Below are positions 1 to 8,887 of a DNA stretch of 64,000 nt, one piece after another. Origin of the DNA: Mesorhizobium sp. 1M-11 (GTDB taxonomy: Bacteria; Pseudomonadota; Alphaproteobacteria; Rhizobiales; Rhizobiaceae); contig NZ_LJSD01000051.1 of the NCBI RefSeq assembly GCF_001303895.1, positions 124,001 to 188,000 of the forward strand, read 5' to 3'. Made by a program: the position numbers and the translations under genes. Position 1 is the stretch's first letter. Every line of letters starts with the position of its first letter. The notes beneath the pieces were generated by a model that was given only the letters and a program-made list of their open reading frames with translations, was not told the origin of the DNA and did not search any database.

Positions 1-1
1 C

Positions 2-793
2 AACGTCACCGAGGAGGCGGGCATCGCGGCGATCGCCGACGGCGAGGCGGAAGTGCTGCGCCGGGTGCGCGAGCAGCTCATGCTCGGTGCCAGCCAGATC
101 AAGATCATGGGCGGCGGCGGCGTGGCCTCGCCCTACGATCCGATCGATGCGCTTCAATATACCGAGGCCGAAATGAAGGCAGCGGTGGCGGCGGCCACCG
201 ACTGGGGCACCTATGTGTGCATCCATGCCTACACCCCGGCCGCTGTCCAGCGCGCGCTGGCAAGCGGCGTGAAGTCCATAGAGCATGGCCAGCTTGCCGA
301 CGAGGAGACTGCCCGGCGCATCGCCGATGCGGGAGCGTGGTGGAGCATCCAGCCGTTTCTGGCGGACGAAGACGCCAACACCTATTCCCTGCCGGAGCAG
401 CGCGCGCAGCAGCAGACGATCGCCGACGGCACGGCCCGGGCGGTGGAACTGGGACGCAAGCACAACATCAAGATGGCGCTTGGAACCGACATCCTGTTCA
501 ACCCCAAGGGAACCGCGACCCAGGGCAAGCAGCTCGCCAAGTTCGCCAGGTGGTACGAGAATGCCGATGTGTTGCGGCTCCTCACCAGCGGCAACGCGGA
601 GCTCGCCGGCCTTTCCGGGCCCCGCAATCCTTATCCTGGAAAGCTCGGGCACATCGAAGCAGGAGCCTATGCGGATATCCTCGTGGTCGATGGCAATCCG
701 CTCGAGGACATCTCCCTGATTGCCGATCCGGACCGGACGATGAAGCTCGTCATGAAGGACGGGCGCATCCACAAGAACACGCTTTCAGCCTGA
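2..793 (+). CDS. Metal-dependent amidohydrolase, C-terminal part (5' end outside window)
   Basis: The reading frame is open to the left edge of the window, so only the last ~263 residues are present. They show the amidohydrolase-superfamily landmarks in order: a lysine in QIKIMGGGG (the usual carbamylated metal bridge), histidines in CIHAY and SIEHGQ (metal ligands), and the aspartate in LGTDIL. The C-terminal strands (GKLGHIEAGAYADILVVDGN) are the typical return to the small beta domain. The family includes Xaa-Pro dipeptidase and imidazolonepropionase-like enzymes; the substrate cannot be told from this fragment. Only 10 bp separate its stop from the next gene, so the two may be co-transcribed. 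Confidence 0.85.
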   Translation, partial: NVTEEAGIAAIADGEAEVLRRVREQLMLGASQIKIMGGGGVASPYDPIDALQYTEAEMKAAVAAATDWGTYVCIHAYTPAAVQRALASGVKSIEHGQLADEETARRIADAGAWWSIQPFLADEDANTYSLPEQRAQQQTIADGTARAVELGRKHNIKMALGTDILFNPKGTATQGKQLAKFARWYENADVLRLLTSGNAELAGLSGPRNPYPGKLGHIEAGAYADILVVDGNPLEDISLIADPDRTMKLVMKDGRIHKNTLSA

Positions 794-803
794 GGGGGCT
801 TCC

Positions 804-1646
804 TTGAGAAAATGCGCAGTTGCCGCTGTCCTGGTCCTGAGCGCCGCTCAGGCTGCCTATGCCGCCGATCCCGGCCAACCGGAAGAAGCGGCACCGACCG
901 CAGCGGAACGCCCGCGCTGGGCGTTGCAGATCACACCCTATATGTGGGCCGCCGGCCTCGACGGGAACATATCGCCGTTTCGGCGCGCTCCGACGATCCA
1001 TGTCGAGAAATCGTTCTCGGACGTCGTGGACGATCTCAACTTCGGCGGCTTCGTCAATGTGTGGGGCCGCTACGATCGTTTCGTCTTCTCGGGCGACATC
1101 ATGTATGTCGACACGACCGACAGCCATGGCACGGGCCCGCTGTCGGCGATGCAGCTTCCGGGCCTGGGCGTCGCCATACCACCGGGCGCGAACGTCGATG
1201 CGGAAGTCGATACCAAGCAGTTCACGGCAACCCTGCAGGGAGGCTACCGTCTCCTCGACACGCCGCAGTTCACGCTCGATGCCCTGGCCGGAGCGCGTTT
1301 CTGGCATATCTCGAACGATGTGACGGTTACCGCGAGCCACCCCGCCATCGGCAGCCGAACCGTCAGCCATGGCGAGAGTTTCGGCTGGGTGGACCCGGTG
1401 ATCGGCGCGCGTGTGTTTCTCCCCCTGACGGAAAAGCTTTCCCTCCAGGCGCAGGCCGACATCGGCGGCTTCGGCGCGGGGTCGGACCTCACCTGGTCGG
1501 CGTTGGCTACCGTCAACTATGTCTTCAACGAGCACCTCTCCGGCTCGATCGGCTACAAGGTGCTGGATGTCGACTACGACAATGGCGGCCATGTCTACGA
1601 CACGCAATTGAGCGGCCCGGTCATGGGCATGACCTGGCGTTTCTAA
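804..1646 (+). CDS. Outer-membrane beta-barrel protein
   Basis: A 280-residue protein with a clear Sec signal peptide (cut near AAYA-ADPG, residue ~21). Alternating amphipathic strands and a final aromatic residue (GMTWRF) are typical of outer-membrane barrels. The start is TTG: a GAGGGGG ribosome site lies 7 bases upstream, and the ATG 8 bases further on is in another frame. It belongs with the porin-like proteins annotated as hypothetical outer-membrane proteins in rhizobia. It lies 10 bp after the amidohydrolase, suggesting one transcript. No ligand can be inferred. Confidence 0.75.
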   Translation: MRKCAVAAVLVLSAAQAAYAADPGQPEEAAPTAAERPRWALQITPYMWAAGLDGNISPFRRAPTIHVEKSFSDVVDDLNFGGFVNVWGRYDRFVFSGDIMYVDTTDSHGTGPLSAMQLPGLGVAIPPGANVDAEVDTKQFTATLQGGYRLLDTPQFTLDALAGARFWHISNDVTVTASHPAIGSRTVSHGESFGWVDPVIGARVFLPLTEKLSLQAQADIGGFGAGSDLTWSALATVNYVFNEHLSGSIGYKVLDVDYDNGGHVYDTQLSGPVMGMTWRF

Positions 1647-1658
1647 AAACGGCTTCGA

Positions 1659-1913
1659 TCACGCGCCGGGCGCGATGATCCGGGCTGCACGCGCGGCCTT
1701 GACGAAGGCACGGCGGCAGCTGTTGCCGCTCTGCCAGCCATCGAGCGCATCCCGGCAGGTGCGGAGCGCCCTGCGGTAGGCCTGGCCGGAGCCTGGATGG
1801 TCCGGCCAGGCGTCCTGCATCGCTTCGATGGCCTGCCAGGCGCTTTCGACCTTCCTGTGCCCGGTCGGTTGCAGGTCGAGGACGACGGGGTGAGAGAACA
1901 GAACGTCTTGCAA
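1659..1913 (-). CDS. DUF982 domain protein
   Basis: 84 residues. The DUF982 pattern is visible: an SHPVV strand near the N terminus, then helices with AWQAIEAMQDAWPDHPGSGQ, a conserved RTCRDAL and a final AFVKAARAARI. The start is TTG with an AGGAGGG ribosome site 4-5 bases upstream. DUF982 proteins are small, abundant in Rhizobiales, often multi-copy, and of unknown function. This is the first of four members in the first 13 kb. It converges on the outer-membrane protein gene with a 12-bp gap. Confidence 0.75.
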   Translation of the reverse strand: MQDVLFSHPVVLDLQPTGHRKVESAWQAIEAMQDAWPDHPGSGQAYRRALRTCRDALDGWQSGNSCRRAFVKAARAARIIAPGA

Positions 1914-1983
1914 AATTCCCTCCTGGGCATGGTTTCGGGAACGAGGGCAGCGGGCCGGAGCCCACCGCCCTCGTCTCGAGCCG

Positions 1984-2190
1984 CTACAGTTTCGCCTGAT
2001 GGATCCGGTCGGAGAGCTTTTGCCGGTCCTCCGCGGACTTCAGCCGGATGGTCATCGCCTCGCTCTTGACGGGAACCTGGGGCGGCAGGCTGACGGGCAT
2101 CCCGGGAACATTCTGCTCGGCCCATTGCTTGAAGCGGGGCAATTTGTTCGGGCCGGCGATCGGGAACGTGAAGCTGTATTTGAAGGTCAT
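1984..2190 (-). CDS. Small hypothetical protein (68 aa)
   Basis: I do not recognise the family. The protein starts MTFKYSFTFPIAG and contains a proline-rich turn (MPVSLPPQVPV) between an amphipathic helix and a charged C terminus. An alternative in-frame start at 2208 would put the start codon inside a perfect 13-bp inverted repeat, so I prefer 2190; no good ribosome site is seen for either. Codon use matches the neighbours, which supports a real gene. Confidence 0.5.
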   Translation of the reverse strand: MTFKYSFTFPIAGPNKLPRFKQWAEQNVPGMPVSLPPQVPVKSEAMTIRLKSAEDRQKLSDRIHQAKL

Positions 2191-2199
2191 CGTGACAGT

Positions 2200-2237
2200 C
2201 CAAAGCATGCGCGCGCGGAAACGGGCGCATGCTTTGG
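2200..2237. promoter_or_regulatory. 13-bp perfect inverted repeat upstream of 1984-2190
   Basis: CCAAAGCATGCGC at 2200-2212 is exactly complementary to 2225-2237, with a 12-base loop. It lies 10 bases upstream of the start codon of the small gene to its left. It could be an operator or a hairpin in the 5' leader. There is no T-run, so it is not a normal terminator. Confidence 0.45.
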
Positions 2238-2507
2238 CGCCGCGATCCTGGACACGCAGAAATCAAAGGGTTGGGGATTACGCTCGTGATCCTGGCGCCG
2301 CTCTTGCTCTCGCAGGTAGCGACGCCAGGCGATCAGCCTATTTGCAGGCAGCCGTTGAACAGTGTGGAGCGCTTTCGCATGACACCTGTGTCGGCCAGGG
2401 CGCCGGAAAAGTCAAACCGGCGGCCGCCTTCCTGTCACGCGCGGCATCAGCACCGCAAGTGCGATGGGAACAGCGCCGGCGCCACGCGACGGTGCCGGCA
2501 TGGAGAC

Positions 2508-3125
2508 CTACTGCTTTTCGATCGGCAGGATGAATTCGACGCGCCGGTTCAAGGCGCGCCCGTCCGGATTGTCGCTGCCGTCGTCGCGCGTGTTCGGGGC
2601 GACCGGCCGGGTGTCGCCAAGGGCTTTCACCGCAAGGCGCTGCTTGTCGGCACCATGGGCCACCAGCCAGTCCGCGACCGTGGTGGCCCGCTGGAGCGAC
2701 AGGGTCTTGTTGTACCGGGCCGACCCCTTGGAGTCGGTGTGGCCCTCCACCCCGATCGTGCCTTGCGGAACGGAGGCGATGAGACGCGCGATGTCGGCAA
2801 GCGTCGGTTCGGCGGCCGGCTGGATGTCGGCCTTGTCGAAGTCGAACAGGACATCGCCGGTCATGGCGATCCTGACGGAGGTGCCGTCCTTCTTCACGGA
2901 AAGTCCGCTGTGCTGTGCGGCGAGGTCGTCTGCCTTGCCGGAGAGATCCGACACGGCGCCGCCCAGATCGGATGGCAGGCCCGTCAGGTCCAGCACCGTG
3001 GCCTTGAGGTCGAGAACCGTGGGCTCGAGGTCGCGGATGTCGCGTTTGTAGTCCTCGGCGAAGGAGCCAACCGTGCCGGCCACGACCATGGCCAGCACAA
3101 GAATGCATCTGTTTGCCCAGGCCAT
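2508..3125 (-). CDS. OmpA-family peptidoglycan-binding protein
   Basis: 205 residues. A signal peptide (residues 1-23, ending GSFA) is followed by a heptad-like repeated stretch (DLEPTVLDLKATVLDL, about residues 30-70), probably a short coiled coil. An OmpA C-terminal domain then runs from about residue 80 to the end: VLFDFDKADIQP, the GHTDSKGSARYN peptidoglycan-binding loop, and NRRVEFILP at the end. Proteins of this design anchor the envelope to the cell wall. It begins one base after the stop of the gene at 3127-3612, so the two form an operon. There is no beta-barrel domain, unlike classical OmpA. Confidence 0.88.
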   Translation of the reverse strand: MAWANRCILVLAMVVAGTVGSFAEDYKRDIRDLEPTVLDLKATVLDLTGLPSDLGGAVSDLSGKADDLAAQHSGLSVKKDGTSVRIAMTGDVLFDFDKADIQPAAEPTLADIARLIASVPQGTIGVEGHTDSKGSARYNKTLSLQRATTVADWLVAHGADKQRLAVKALGDTRPVAPNTRDDGSDNPDGRALNRRVEFILPIEKQ

Positions 3126-3126
3126 G

Positions 3127-3612
3127 TTATCGGTCGGTGATCTTGATGGCCTCGAGCGTCTCGACCCCCGGGATCGTCAGCGACACTTCGGTGACGTCTT
3201 TTGGCGGGGCGGGGAACCGGCCGTGCCAGGAACCCGCGGTGGGGGAATCCTTCGTGGTCTTGAGCACCAGGTTGGGGTTGGTGAGCGGCTGGTCGTTGCT
3301 GTCCTTCAGAAGAAGGTGCTTCTTGTTGCCGGCAAGCACATAGAAGCTGTTCTGGTAATCGGTCTCGCTGATCGAATCGTAGATCCGTTCCAGCTTGTTC
3401 GTGATCATCGGCTTGAAGCGCAGCTTGATCGTCAGGATATCGTCGCGCCGCACCGCCTCGACCACCTGGGCTTCCGCCGCGCCGCCATTGGTCAGCCCGA
3501 CCGCCAGGGGCGCTGTCGAAGCATTCTGCGTCTCGTTCTGCGCGAATGCGGTGTGGGAAAATCCGGCGATCGCCAGCGAGCAAACAAGCGCGGTTGTAAT
3601 CGGCTTCAACAT
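3127..3612 (-). CDS. Secreted hypothetical protein, partner of OmpA-family gene
   Basis: 161 residues, starting MLKPITTALVCSLAIAG with a signal peptide cut after AFAQ. An upstream ATG at 3618 is possible, but an AAAGGG site is better spaced for 3612. The mature part is rich in beta-strand patterns (ILTIKLRFKPM, SFYVLAGNKKHLLL, VSLTIPGVETLEAIKI) and looks like a periplasmic immunoglobulin-like or DUF-type domain. I recognise no named family. It is the first gene of a two-gene operon with the OmpA-family protein, so a cell-envelope role is likely. Confidence 0.65.
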   Translation of the reverse strand: MLKPITTALVCSLAIAGFSHTAFAQNETQNASTAPLAVGLTNGGAAEAQVVEAVRRDDILTIKLRFKPMITNKLERIYDSISETDYQNSFYVLAGNKKHLLLKDSNDQPLTNPNLVLKTTKDSPTAGSWHGRFPAPPKDVTEVSLTIPGVETLEAIKITDR

Positions 3613-3910
3613 ATCCATCCCTTTTCCGAAAGAGGGCTAGGTAGCCCAGTACCGATCCGGATTGGAAATCTCGTTTGCCTGCAGGCTGTTACACGGATTG
3701 ATCGCTGGCGCAAAGATCGGCGGGGACCTGGCCTTGACGGACAGTCGGCCAGGAACGGAGAGCCGTCCCCGGAGCGATCGAACCGGCATTGTATCGAGAG
3801 CCGTCGGAGCATGGCGCCAGACGGGCTTCTCCAACGTTCCGGAATGGATCTATCGGATAGAACGTCTGTTCAGATGTGAGGCGACATGGCTGTCGCCCCA
3901 CGACGCCAGC
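3613..3910. other. Intergenic region with R1 fragment
   Basis: No supported gene. The outer end of repeat R1 (GTTCCGGAATGGATC) is present at about 3836-3850 and then diverges, so it is a remnant. The promoter of the 3127-3612 operon must lie near 3615-3700, but no clear boxes stand out. Confidence 0.5.
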
Positions 3911-4216
3911 TCAGGCAACCATTCCACCGCCTCGGCCGGAATTCGGACCGGTCATCCAAGGCAAGGGGATTTCCACCTCCTCGAGGATTTTCGCGGAGCG
4001 CGCGAAGCCTTCGAAAGCAGATCTCGCATAGGAGAGAGGATAGTCGCTCTGAAAGGCCTGCTGGCAGGCCCGAACAGCGGTCTGGTAGATGGGCGTGCGA
4101 CGGCCTTTGGGCCATTCATAGAGAAATTCCAGGGCGTCTTCGAGGCACGCTATCTCCTGGATGAGGCTGTTTCCGTTCTTGACGAATACGGGGCTGTCAA
4201 ACATCCGATCGTTCAT
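3911..4216 (-). CDS. DUF982 domain protein
   Basis: 101 residues from an ATG at 4216 with GGAGG six bases upstream; the longer reading from a TTG at 4240 has no such site. The protein shows the DUF982 layout: a DSPVFVKNG strand, ACLEDALEFLYEWPKGRR, an AVRACQQAF helix and SARSAFEGFARSAKI-type C-terminal helix. It is a diverged paralogue of the proteins at 1659, 11538 and 12309. The function of the family is unknown. Confidence 0.72.
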   Translation of the reverse strand: MNDRMFDSPVFVKNGNSLIQEIACLEDALEFLYEWPKGRRTPIYQTAVRACQQAFQSDYPLSYARSAFEGFARSAKILEEVEIPLPWMTGPNSGRGGGMVA

Positions 4217-4348
4217 CAGATCCTCCAAATCGAACGACAAAAGGGGTGTCAGGACAGGTCACCACCGACAGCGGCGGTAACCTGAGATCGATATGTGAAT
4301 GGTCGTTGCGAGCGTCAATGCTCGCCGTCAAAACATTCGGTTGGGGAG

Positions 4349-4549
4349 CTATGAGGGAGAACCGGCCCTCAGGCGTTTTGCGCTCAGATACATGAGCGCC
4401 GAAGCTGCCTTGGAACGATCCCAGCCCGCGGCTTCGGTATCGTCGAGCAACTTGTCGATGCGGTCGGCCAGAGCCTCCTGGCAGTCGGCATCATAAGCGA
4501 CTTCATTGGGCTGGTATTGCGGTTTCCTGATCAGTGGTTCCTTCGCCAT
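4349..4549 (-). CDS. Small hypothetical protein (66 aa)
   Basis: Begins MAKEPLIRKPQYQPNEVAY, then a charged helical stretch DCQEALADRIDKLLDDTEAAGWDRSKAA-type and ends with a basic tail. There is no signal peptide or membrane segment. The composition and codon use look genuine and it is preceded by its own 5' region. I do not recognise a named family; proteins of this size and N terminus are common in Mesorhizobium genomes, which is recollection and not a search result. Confidence 0.55.
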   Translation of the reverse strand: MAKEPLIRKPQYQPNEVAYDADCQEALADRIDKLLDDTEAAGWDRSKAASALMYLSAKRLRAGSPS

Positions 4550-4683
4550 ATGTGTAACCCATGCACGTTTCTTACGGCATGCGTTTTACCGCATTCCTCA
4601 ACGTCGTCAACGGGTTACGGCGGCGGGCGCTGCCGACCGCAGCCTGTCCCGGCGCGCCCGGGCGCCGGGGACATTCCTCACGC

Positions 4684-5790
4684 CTACAGCCCAAGCGCCT
4701 CAGCCAGCTCGTCGAGCAGCTGGAACTGCAAGGCGTCGAAACGCGCGTTCGGCTGCCACAGCTCGGCCATCTCCATGAGCGGATCGACGACGTCGCTTGT
4801 CTCGCCGGAGAGGGCTTCCATCAGAGCGTGGCCGCAGAACGGCACGTAGGTTTCCGAATAGCCACCCTCATGGACCACGATCAGCCGTCCCTGACAGAGG
4901 CGTTCGGCGGCGTCGCGGATGCTCAGCGTCATGGCGCGGTAACTGTCGCTGTGCAGGTTCATGCGCGCCAGCGGGTCGACGGCGGATGCGTCGAGACCGC
5001 TTGCGATCACGATCAGCTCCGGCCTGAAGGCTTCAAGTGCCGGAATGACGATGCGCTCGAAGGCGCGCATATAGGCAGCATGGCCGCCGCCCGGCAGCAG
5101 CGGAATGTTGATGTTGGCGCCCACTCCCTTGCCGGCGCCGCGATCCTCTCCGCCGCTGTATCCGGGCGGGAAACACCCTTCCTGGTGTAGCGAAATGGTC
5201 AGCGTGTCGGGATCCTCGTAGTAGATCGCCTGCGTGCCGTTGCCGTGATGGACGTCCCAGTCCACGACCGCGACACGCCCGACCTGGTGCTTCGCCCGCG
5301 CCGCTTCGATGGCGATCGGAATGTTGGCCAGCAGGCAGAAGCCCATCGGCGTGTCGGGCAGGCAGTGATGTCCCGGCGGGCGCGACAGCGCATAGGCGTT
5401 CCGCAGCGCACCGGACAGCACGGCGTCGACGGCAGCACTTGCCAGCCCCGCCGACAGCGCCGCGATCTCATAGCTGCCGACGCCGAAAGGCGCGCTCACC
5501 CCGAGGTCTCCGCCGGTCGTGTCGCTGACGCGCTTGAACTCGTCCAGGTAGCTGGCGGGATGGATGCGCAGCAGATCCTGGCGGGCCGCAGGTGCTGCGG
5601 AACGCATGTCCAGTTTCGCGGCGAGGCCGGAAACCTGGAGCAGGGACAGGAAACGCCGTTTGGAATCGGGCGACTCCGCAAAGCCGGCGGCTGACGGCGG
5701 CTGCACCCAGCCGCCCACCGGCAGGACGAGCGACTGGATGCCGCCCGTGTGCCAGAAGGTTCGTTCGTCGGTGAAGAAACCCGTCTTCAT
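4684..5790 (-). CDS. Class II histone deacetylase / acetylpolyamine amidohydrolase-like enzyme
   Basis: 368 residues from the ATG at 5790; the longer open frame to 5925 runs into the upstream gene and is not used. The arginase-deacetylase fold landmarks are all present: RPPGHH (137-142, the catalytic histidine pair), DWDVHHGNGTQ (177-187, zinc ligands Asp179 and His181), ASGLDAS (third zinc ligand Asp267) and EGGYSE (catalytic Tyr311). Bacterial members remove acetyl groups from acetylated polyamines or other small amides. It lies 19 bp behind an MFS transporter on the same strand, so transporter and deacetylase probably handle the same amide or polyamine compound. Confidence 0.9.
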   Translation of the reverse strand: MKTGFFTDERTFWHTGGIQSLVLPVGGWVQPPSAAGFAESPDSKRRFLSLLQVSGLAAKLDMRSAAPAARQDLLRIHPASYLDEFKRVSDTTGGDLGVSAPFGVGSYEIAALSAGLASAAVDAVLSGALRNAYALSRPPGHHCLPDTPMGFCLLANIPIAIEAARAKHQVGRVAVVDWDVHHGNGTQAIYYEDPDTLTISLHQEGCFPPGYSGGEDRGAGKGVGANINIPLLPGGGHAAYMRAFERIVIPALEAFRPELIVIASGLDASAVDPLARMNLHSDSYRAMTLSIRDAAERLCQGRLIVVHEGGYSETYVPFCGHALMEALSGETSDVVDPLMEMAELWQPNARFDALQFQLLDELAEALGL

Positions 5791-5809
5791 GTCTTGATTC
5801 CCGGCTTGT

Positions 5810-6967
5810 TCATGGATTGGCTCGCGGCGACAGCAGCAGGCAGGCGAAGGACAGGAGCCCGCAGGCGGCGGCCGCGATGAACACGGATTGCAGGCTCCAG
5901 GCCGCCTCGAGCATGGTTCCGGCAAACAACGGCCCCAGCGACAGCCCCGTGCCGATGATCATCGTGGTCGAGGCGACGAGCCGGCCTGACGGGTCGCGGC
6001 TGGCCACCTCGGCGATGATGAAGGGCAGCACGAAGGTCCAGGCGAATTTGAAGGCGCAGATCGCCGCGATGTAGGCGGGGCCACCCTCAAGCATCGCCAG
6101 CGCGACGACCGACAGGACAAGGATGGCATAGCCGAGCAGCAGCATGAGCCGGCGAACGACCCGACCGCCCAGGAAAGAGGCGATCATTGCGCCGGCAATG
6201 CCGAACAGCGTGGCGATGGCGAGGATGTTGCCGATATGGGCCGCCTGAAAGCCTGCCTGCTCCGCCGCCATGCTGGCGAAGGTCCAGACCCCGCCGATGG
6301 CGATGTAGAAGGCAAGGATGGCGGCGACAGCCAGCGCGGCGAGCAGGACGAACCGGCTGCCGGTCGCGGACCGCGTGCCCGCCGCTTTCGACGCCGCGGG
6401 TGCCCGGAAGCCCTTGTACAGCGGGGCGAGCAGCAGCGTGAGGATGGCCAGCACGAGGTAGAAGGACTTCAGCCCGAAGCCGGCGAACAGATGCGGCAGC
6501 AAAGCGAGGCCGATCGCGCCGGCGACGAGCTGGCCGACGACCCAATAGCCGAACACCCGCTCGGGATTGTCGGCGTCCTGTGCGCTGACCATCGACAGGA
6601 CCATGAGGGTTCCGCCGCCGAAGCCGGTGAAAGCGCGCAGGAGCAGAAGGGTCGCATAGTCCGACAGCAGCAGCGCGGTGGCCAGATTGCCGATGACGAA
6701 CACGGCCAATGCGATCATGCCGACGACATGGACGTTGACGCGGCTGAGCCAGAACAGGCTGAGCAGGGACGCGGCGCTGAAGGCGCCGTTCTCGACGAAG
6801 AAATAGGTGCCGATCTGCGATGGACCGACGGCCAGTTCCGCGCCGAGCTGCGCGGCCAGCGCCGGCGCCACCAGCAGCGCCATCGGCGTGATCGCGGCAA
6901 AGGCCACGAGCGCGACGATGGTCAGGCGCGACGAGGCCGTCGCGGAGGCGATGGAGGATGTGCTCAT
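5810..6967 (-). CDS. MFS transporter
   Basis: 385 residues with about 12 hydrophobic segments and two similar halves separated by a basic loop near residue 190 (FRAPAASKAAGTRS). It is the length and pattern of a major facilitator of the drug/H+ antiporter or sugar type. The first gene of a probable two-gene operon with the deacetylase at 4684-5790. Substrate is not deducible from sequence alone; export or import of an acetylated amine is the inference from context. Confidence 0.85.
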   Translation of the reverse strand: MSTSSIASATASSRLTIVALVAFAAITPMALLVAPALAAQLGAELAVGPSQIGTYFFVENGAFSAASLLSLFWLSRVNVHVVGMIALAVFVIGNLATALLLSDYATLLLLRAFTGFGGGTLMVLSMVSAQDADNPERVFGYWVVGQLVAGAIGLALLPHLFAGFGLKSFYLVLAILTLLLAPLYKGFRAPAASKAAGTRSATGSRFVLLAALAVAAILAFYIAIGGVWTFASMAAEQAGFQAAHIGNILAIATLFGIAGAMIASFLGGRVVRRLMLLLGYAILVLSVVALAMLEGGPAYIAAICAFKFAWTFVLPFIIAEVASRDPSGRLVASTTMIIGTGLSLGPLFAGTMLEAAWSLQSVFIAAAACGLLSFACLLLSPRANP

Positions 6968-7411
6968 GATACCGCGACTGCTTTTCCGGCAGAGGCGACG
7001 AGCTGCCTTGCGCCCGACCCGGAAACCCGCCGGTCAAGCCTCCGGCCTTCGATGCGCAGAAGCAGCATCGCAATCTCCCATTTGATGTTTCACGGTTTTC
7101 CGCGATTTCTTTACTTGAGAGTTAAGCTTCCTGAAGACAGCAGGCTTGTCAATGGAATTTTCGAAAATTGGAGATTGTTCGATGATCATGCAGGCGCGAG
7201 GTTTCATACGCCGTTGCCGCCAATGGTCTGGAGCGCCATGCATTCTTCAGCGTTCCGGAATGGAACCGACGTCGTCCCAAAAGCGCCGGAAAGGAGCTGC
7301 TCCAGCCGACCAGTCTCCCCTCAAGACCCACCCCAAAACTTGATTTCCCGGTCATGCTCGTCAACTTGATGAACCTCCGGCCACCAGCCGGAGGTGATTC
7401 CCGGAGTTCCG
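6968..7411. other. Intergenic region
   Basis: No supported gene. 7080-7180 is relatively AT-rich and probably carries the promoter for the leftward MFS-deacetylase pair. A fragment of the R1 repeat end (GTTCCGGAATGGA) lies at about 7252-7264, followed by unrelated sequence. Confidence 0.5.
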
Positions 7412-8416
7412 ATGCGTCGTGCCGGCCTTGTTATCCTGATCGCCGTCCTGTTCCTCGCGGTTGCGCTGGCGAGCGCATGGACCGGTCTTGCCTTCTTCTA
7501 CCGGCTGCCCTTGCCGGAAACCGGCCGCATCGTGGTCGCAGCGCTTTTTGCCCTGTTCGGCCTGGCGACACTCGCCGCCCTGTTCACCCGCCGCCGCTGG
7601 CCTGCCTTAGGCGCTTTTGTCGTCTTGTTTGCCGGCGTGCTTGTCTGGTGGGCGAGCATCACGCCACCGACCAATGCCGACTTCGTGCCGGAGGATGCCC
7701 GCCAGGTCACCGGCAGGATCGAGGGCGATCGCCTGACACTGACCGACATGCGCAACTTCACCTGGCGATCCAAGACCGACTTCACCGAAAGCTGGGAAAC
7801 GCGGAGCTACGACCTGTCGAAGCTCAGAACCGTCGATCTGTTCATGTCCTACTGGGCCGGCCCCGAAATGGCGCACACGATCGTCAGCTTCGGCTTCGAG
7901 GGCGGCGAGCAGATCGCCTGGTCGATCGAGGCACGCTACCGGGTGGGCGGGGAGTATTCGCCGATCGCCGACGCCTTCAAGACCGATACGCTGATCGTGA
8001 TCGCGGCCGACGAACGCGACCTGATCGGCCTGCGCACCAATGTGCGCGGCGAGGATGTGCATCTCTACCGGCTGGCCGTGCCGGCCGACCATGCGCGGGT
8101 CTTCCTGGCCGGCTATGTCGAGGACGCCAATGCGCTGGCCGCCAAGCCGCAGTTCTACAACTCGATCACCACCAATTGCACGACCGCGATCGTGCGCATC
8201 CTGCGGCTGGTCGGCGCCAGCGTGCCCACCGACTGGCGCCTGCTCGTCAACGGCTATCTGCCGGGCTACCTCTACGACCAGAAACGCGTCGACACCAAGC
8301 TGCCGCTCGAGGAGCTGATCGAGCGCTCCCGCGTCAGCGACCGCGCCAAGGCCTTCGGTGTCGGGCCGGGCTTTTCCGCAGAGATCCGGCGCGGCGTGCC
8401 GGATCCGAACCGGTAA
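7412..8416 (+). CDS. DUF4105 (Lnb-type) periplasmic domain membrane protein
   Basis: 334 residues from the ATG at 7412 with a CGGAG site six bases upstream; a GTG at 7394 is an alternative. Three hydrophobic segments occur in the first ~85 residues. The rest matches the DUF4105 domain, with FMSYWAG, TIVSFGFEG, the conserved FYNSITTNCTTAI containing the key Cys/Asn pair, and an ending PLEELIERSRVSDRAK. DUF4105 proteins are thought to be periplasmic papain-like peptidases or amidases. The gene stands alone and ends just before repeat R1. Confidence 0.82.
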   Translation: MRRAGLVILIAVLFLAVALASAWTGLAFFYRLPLPETGRIVVAALFALFGLATLAALFTRRRWPALGAFVVLFAGVLVWWASITPPTNADFVPEDARQVTGRIEGDRLTLTDMRNFTWRSKTDFTESWETRSYDLSKLRTVDLFMSYWAGPEMAHTIVSFGFEGGEQIAWSIEARYRVGGEYSPIADAFKTDTLIVIAADERDLIGLRTNVRGEDVHLYRLAVPADHARVFLAGYVEDANALAAKPQFYNSITTNCTTAIVRILRLVGASVPTDWRLLVNGYLPGYLYDQKRVDTKLPLEELIERSRVSDRAKAFGVGPGFSAEIRRGVPDPNR

Positions 8417-8479
8417 GTGGCCCCCATGGATCCCCTCGGCCTCCTTCCCTGCTCTCGAATACCACAGCCCCAACACACA

Positions 8480-8675
8480 GGATCCCCGACACTCTCCAGT
8501 CGCTTCGCTTCTTACGAGGTCGAGGATGACGGAGCTTGGGGAAGCGCTTCAGCCAATCTCCAACGTCGGCACCATCATCACCGCTGGAAATGAGCCGCGA
8601 CATCGCAACCTGCGTCATCCTCGACCTCGTGAGCGACCGCAGGGAGCGGCGAGTGTCGGGGATCCATTCCGGAAC
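8480..8675. repeat. R1 composite element (copy I), MITE-like
   Basis: A forward R1 arm (8480-8531, outer end eroded) and a reverse arm (8613-8675) enclose a central segment that is nearly the reverse complement of the centre of the copy at 57296-57502. Each arm reads GTTCCGGAATGGATCC at its outer end, then CCGACACTCTC, a variable TCGCTTCGCTCCCT, and GAGGTCGAGGATGAC at the inner end. Confidence 0.8.
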
Positions 8676-8887
8676 GCCGAAGGAATGGCCCCCGGCAAAA
8701 GCACCGCCATATGCAATTGCCCTGTCCGCAAAGGGGAGAAAGAGGCGCCTGCCTCCGACCGGTCGGTGTGTGACCGTGCAACAACGGTGTGGATGATTTG
8801 GTTACCCTGTCGGGAGAATCGATTGCGTCGGCCCAAAGCGAGTGCTAGTGCATGACTGTTGTTGAGTGGTGTTGGGGAGTACCGCTT
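8676..8887. other. Intergenic region
   Basis: Non-repeat sequence between the R1 element and the small membrane-peptide gene. I see no supported gene or site in it apart from the ribosome site of the following gene. Confidence 0.4.

Noticed and set aside
2229..3140. Forward frame of 303 codons over the OmpA-family gene
   Set aside because: Shadow of the minus-strand OmpA-domain gene, which has clear motifs.
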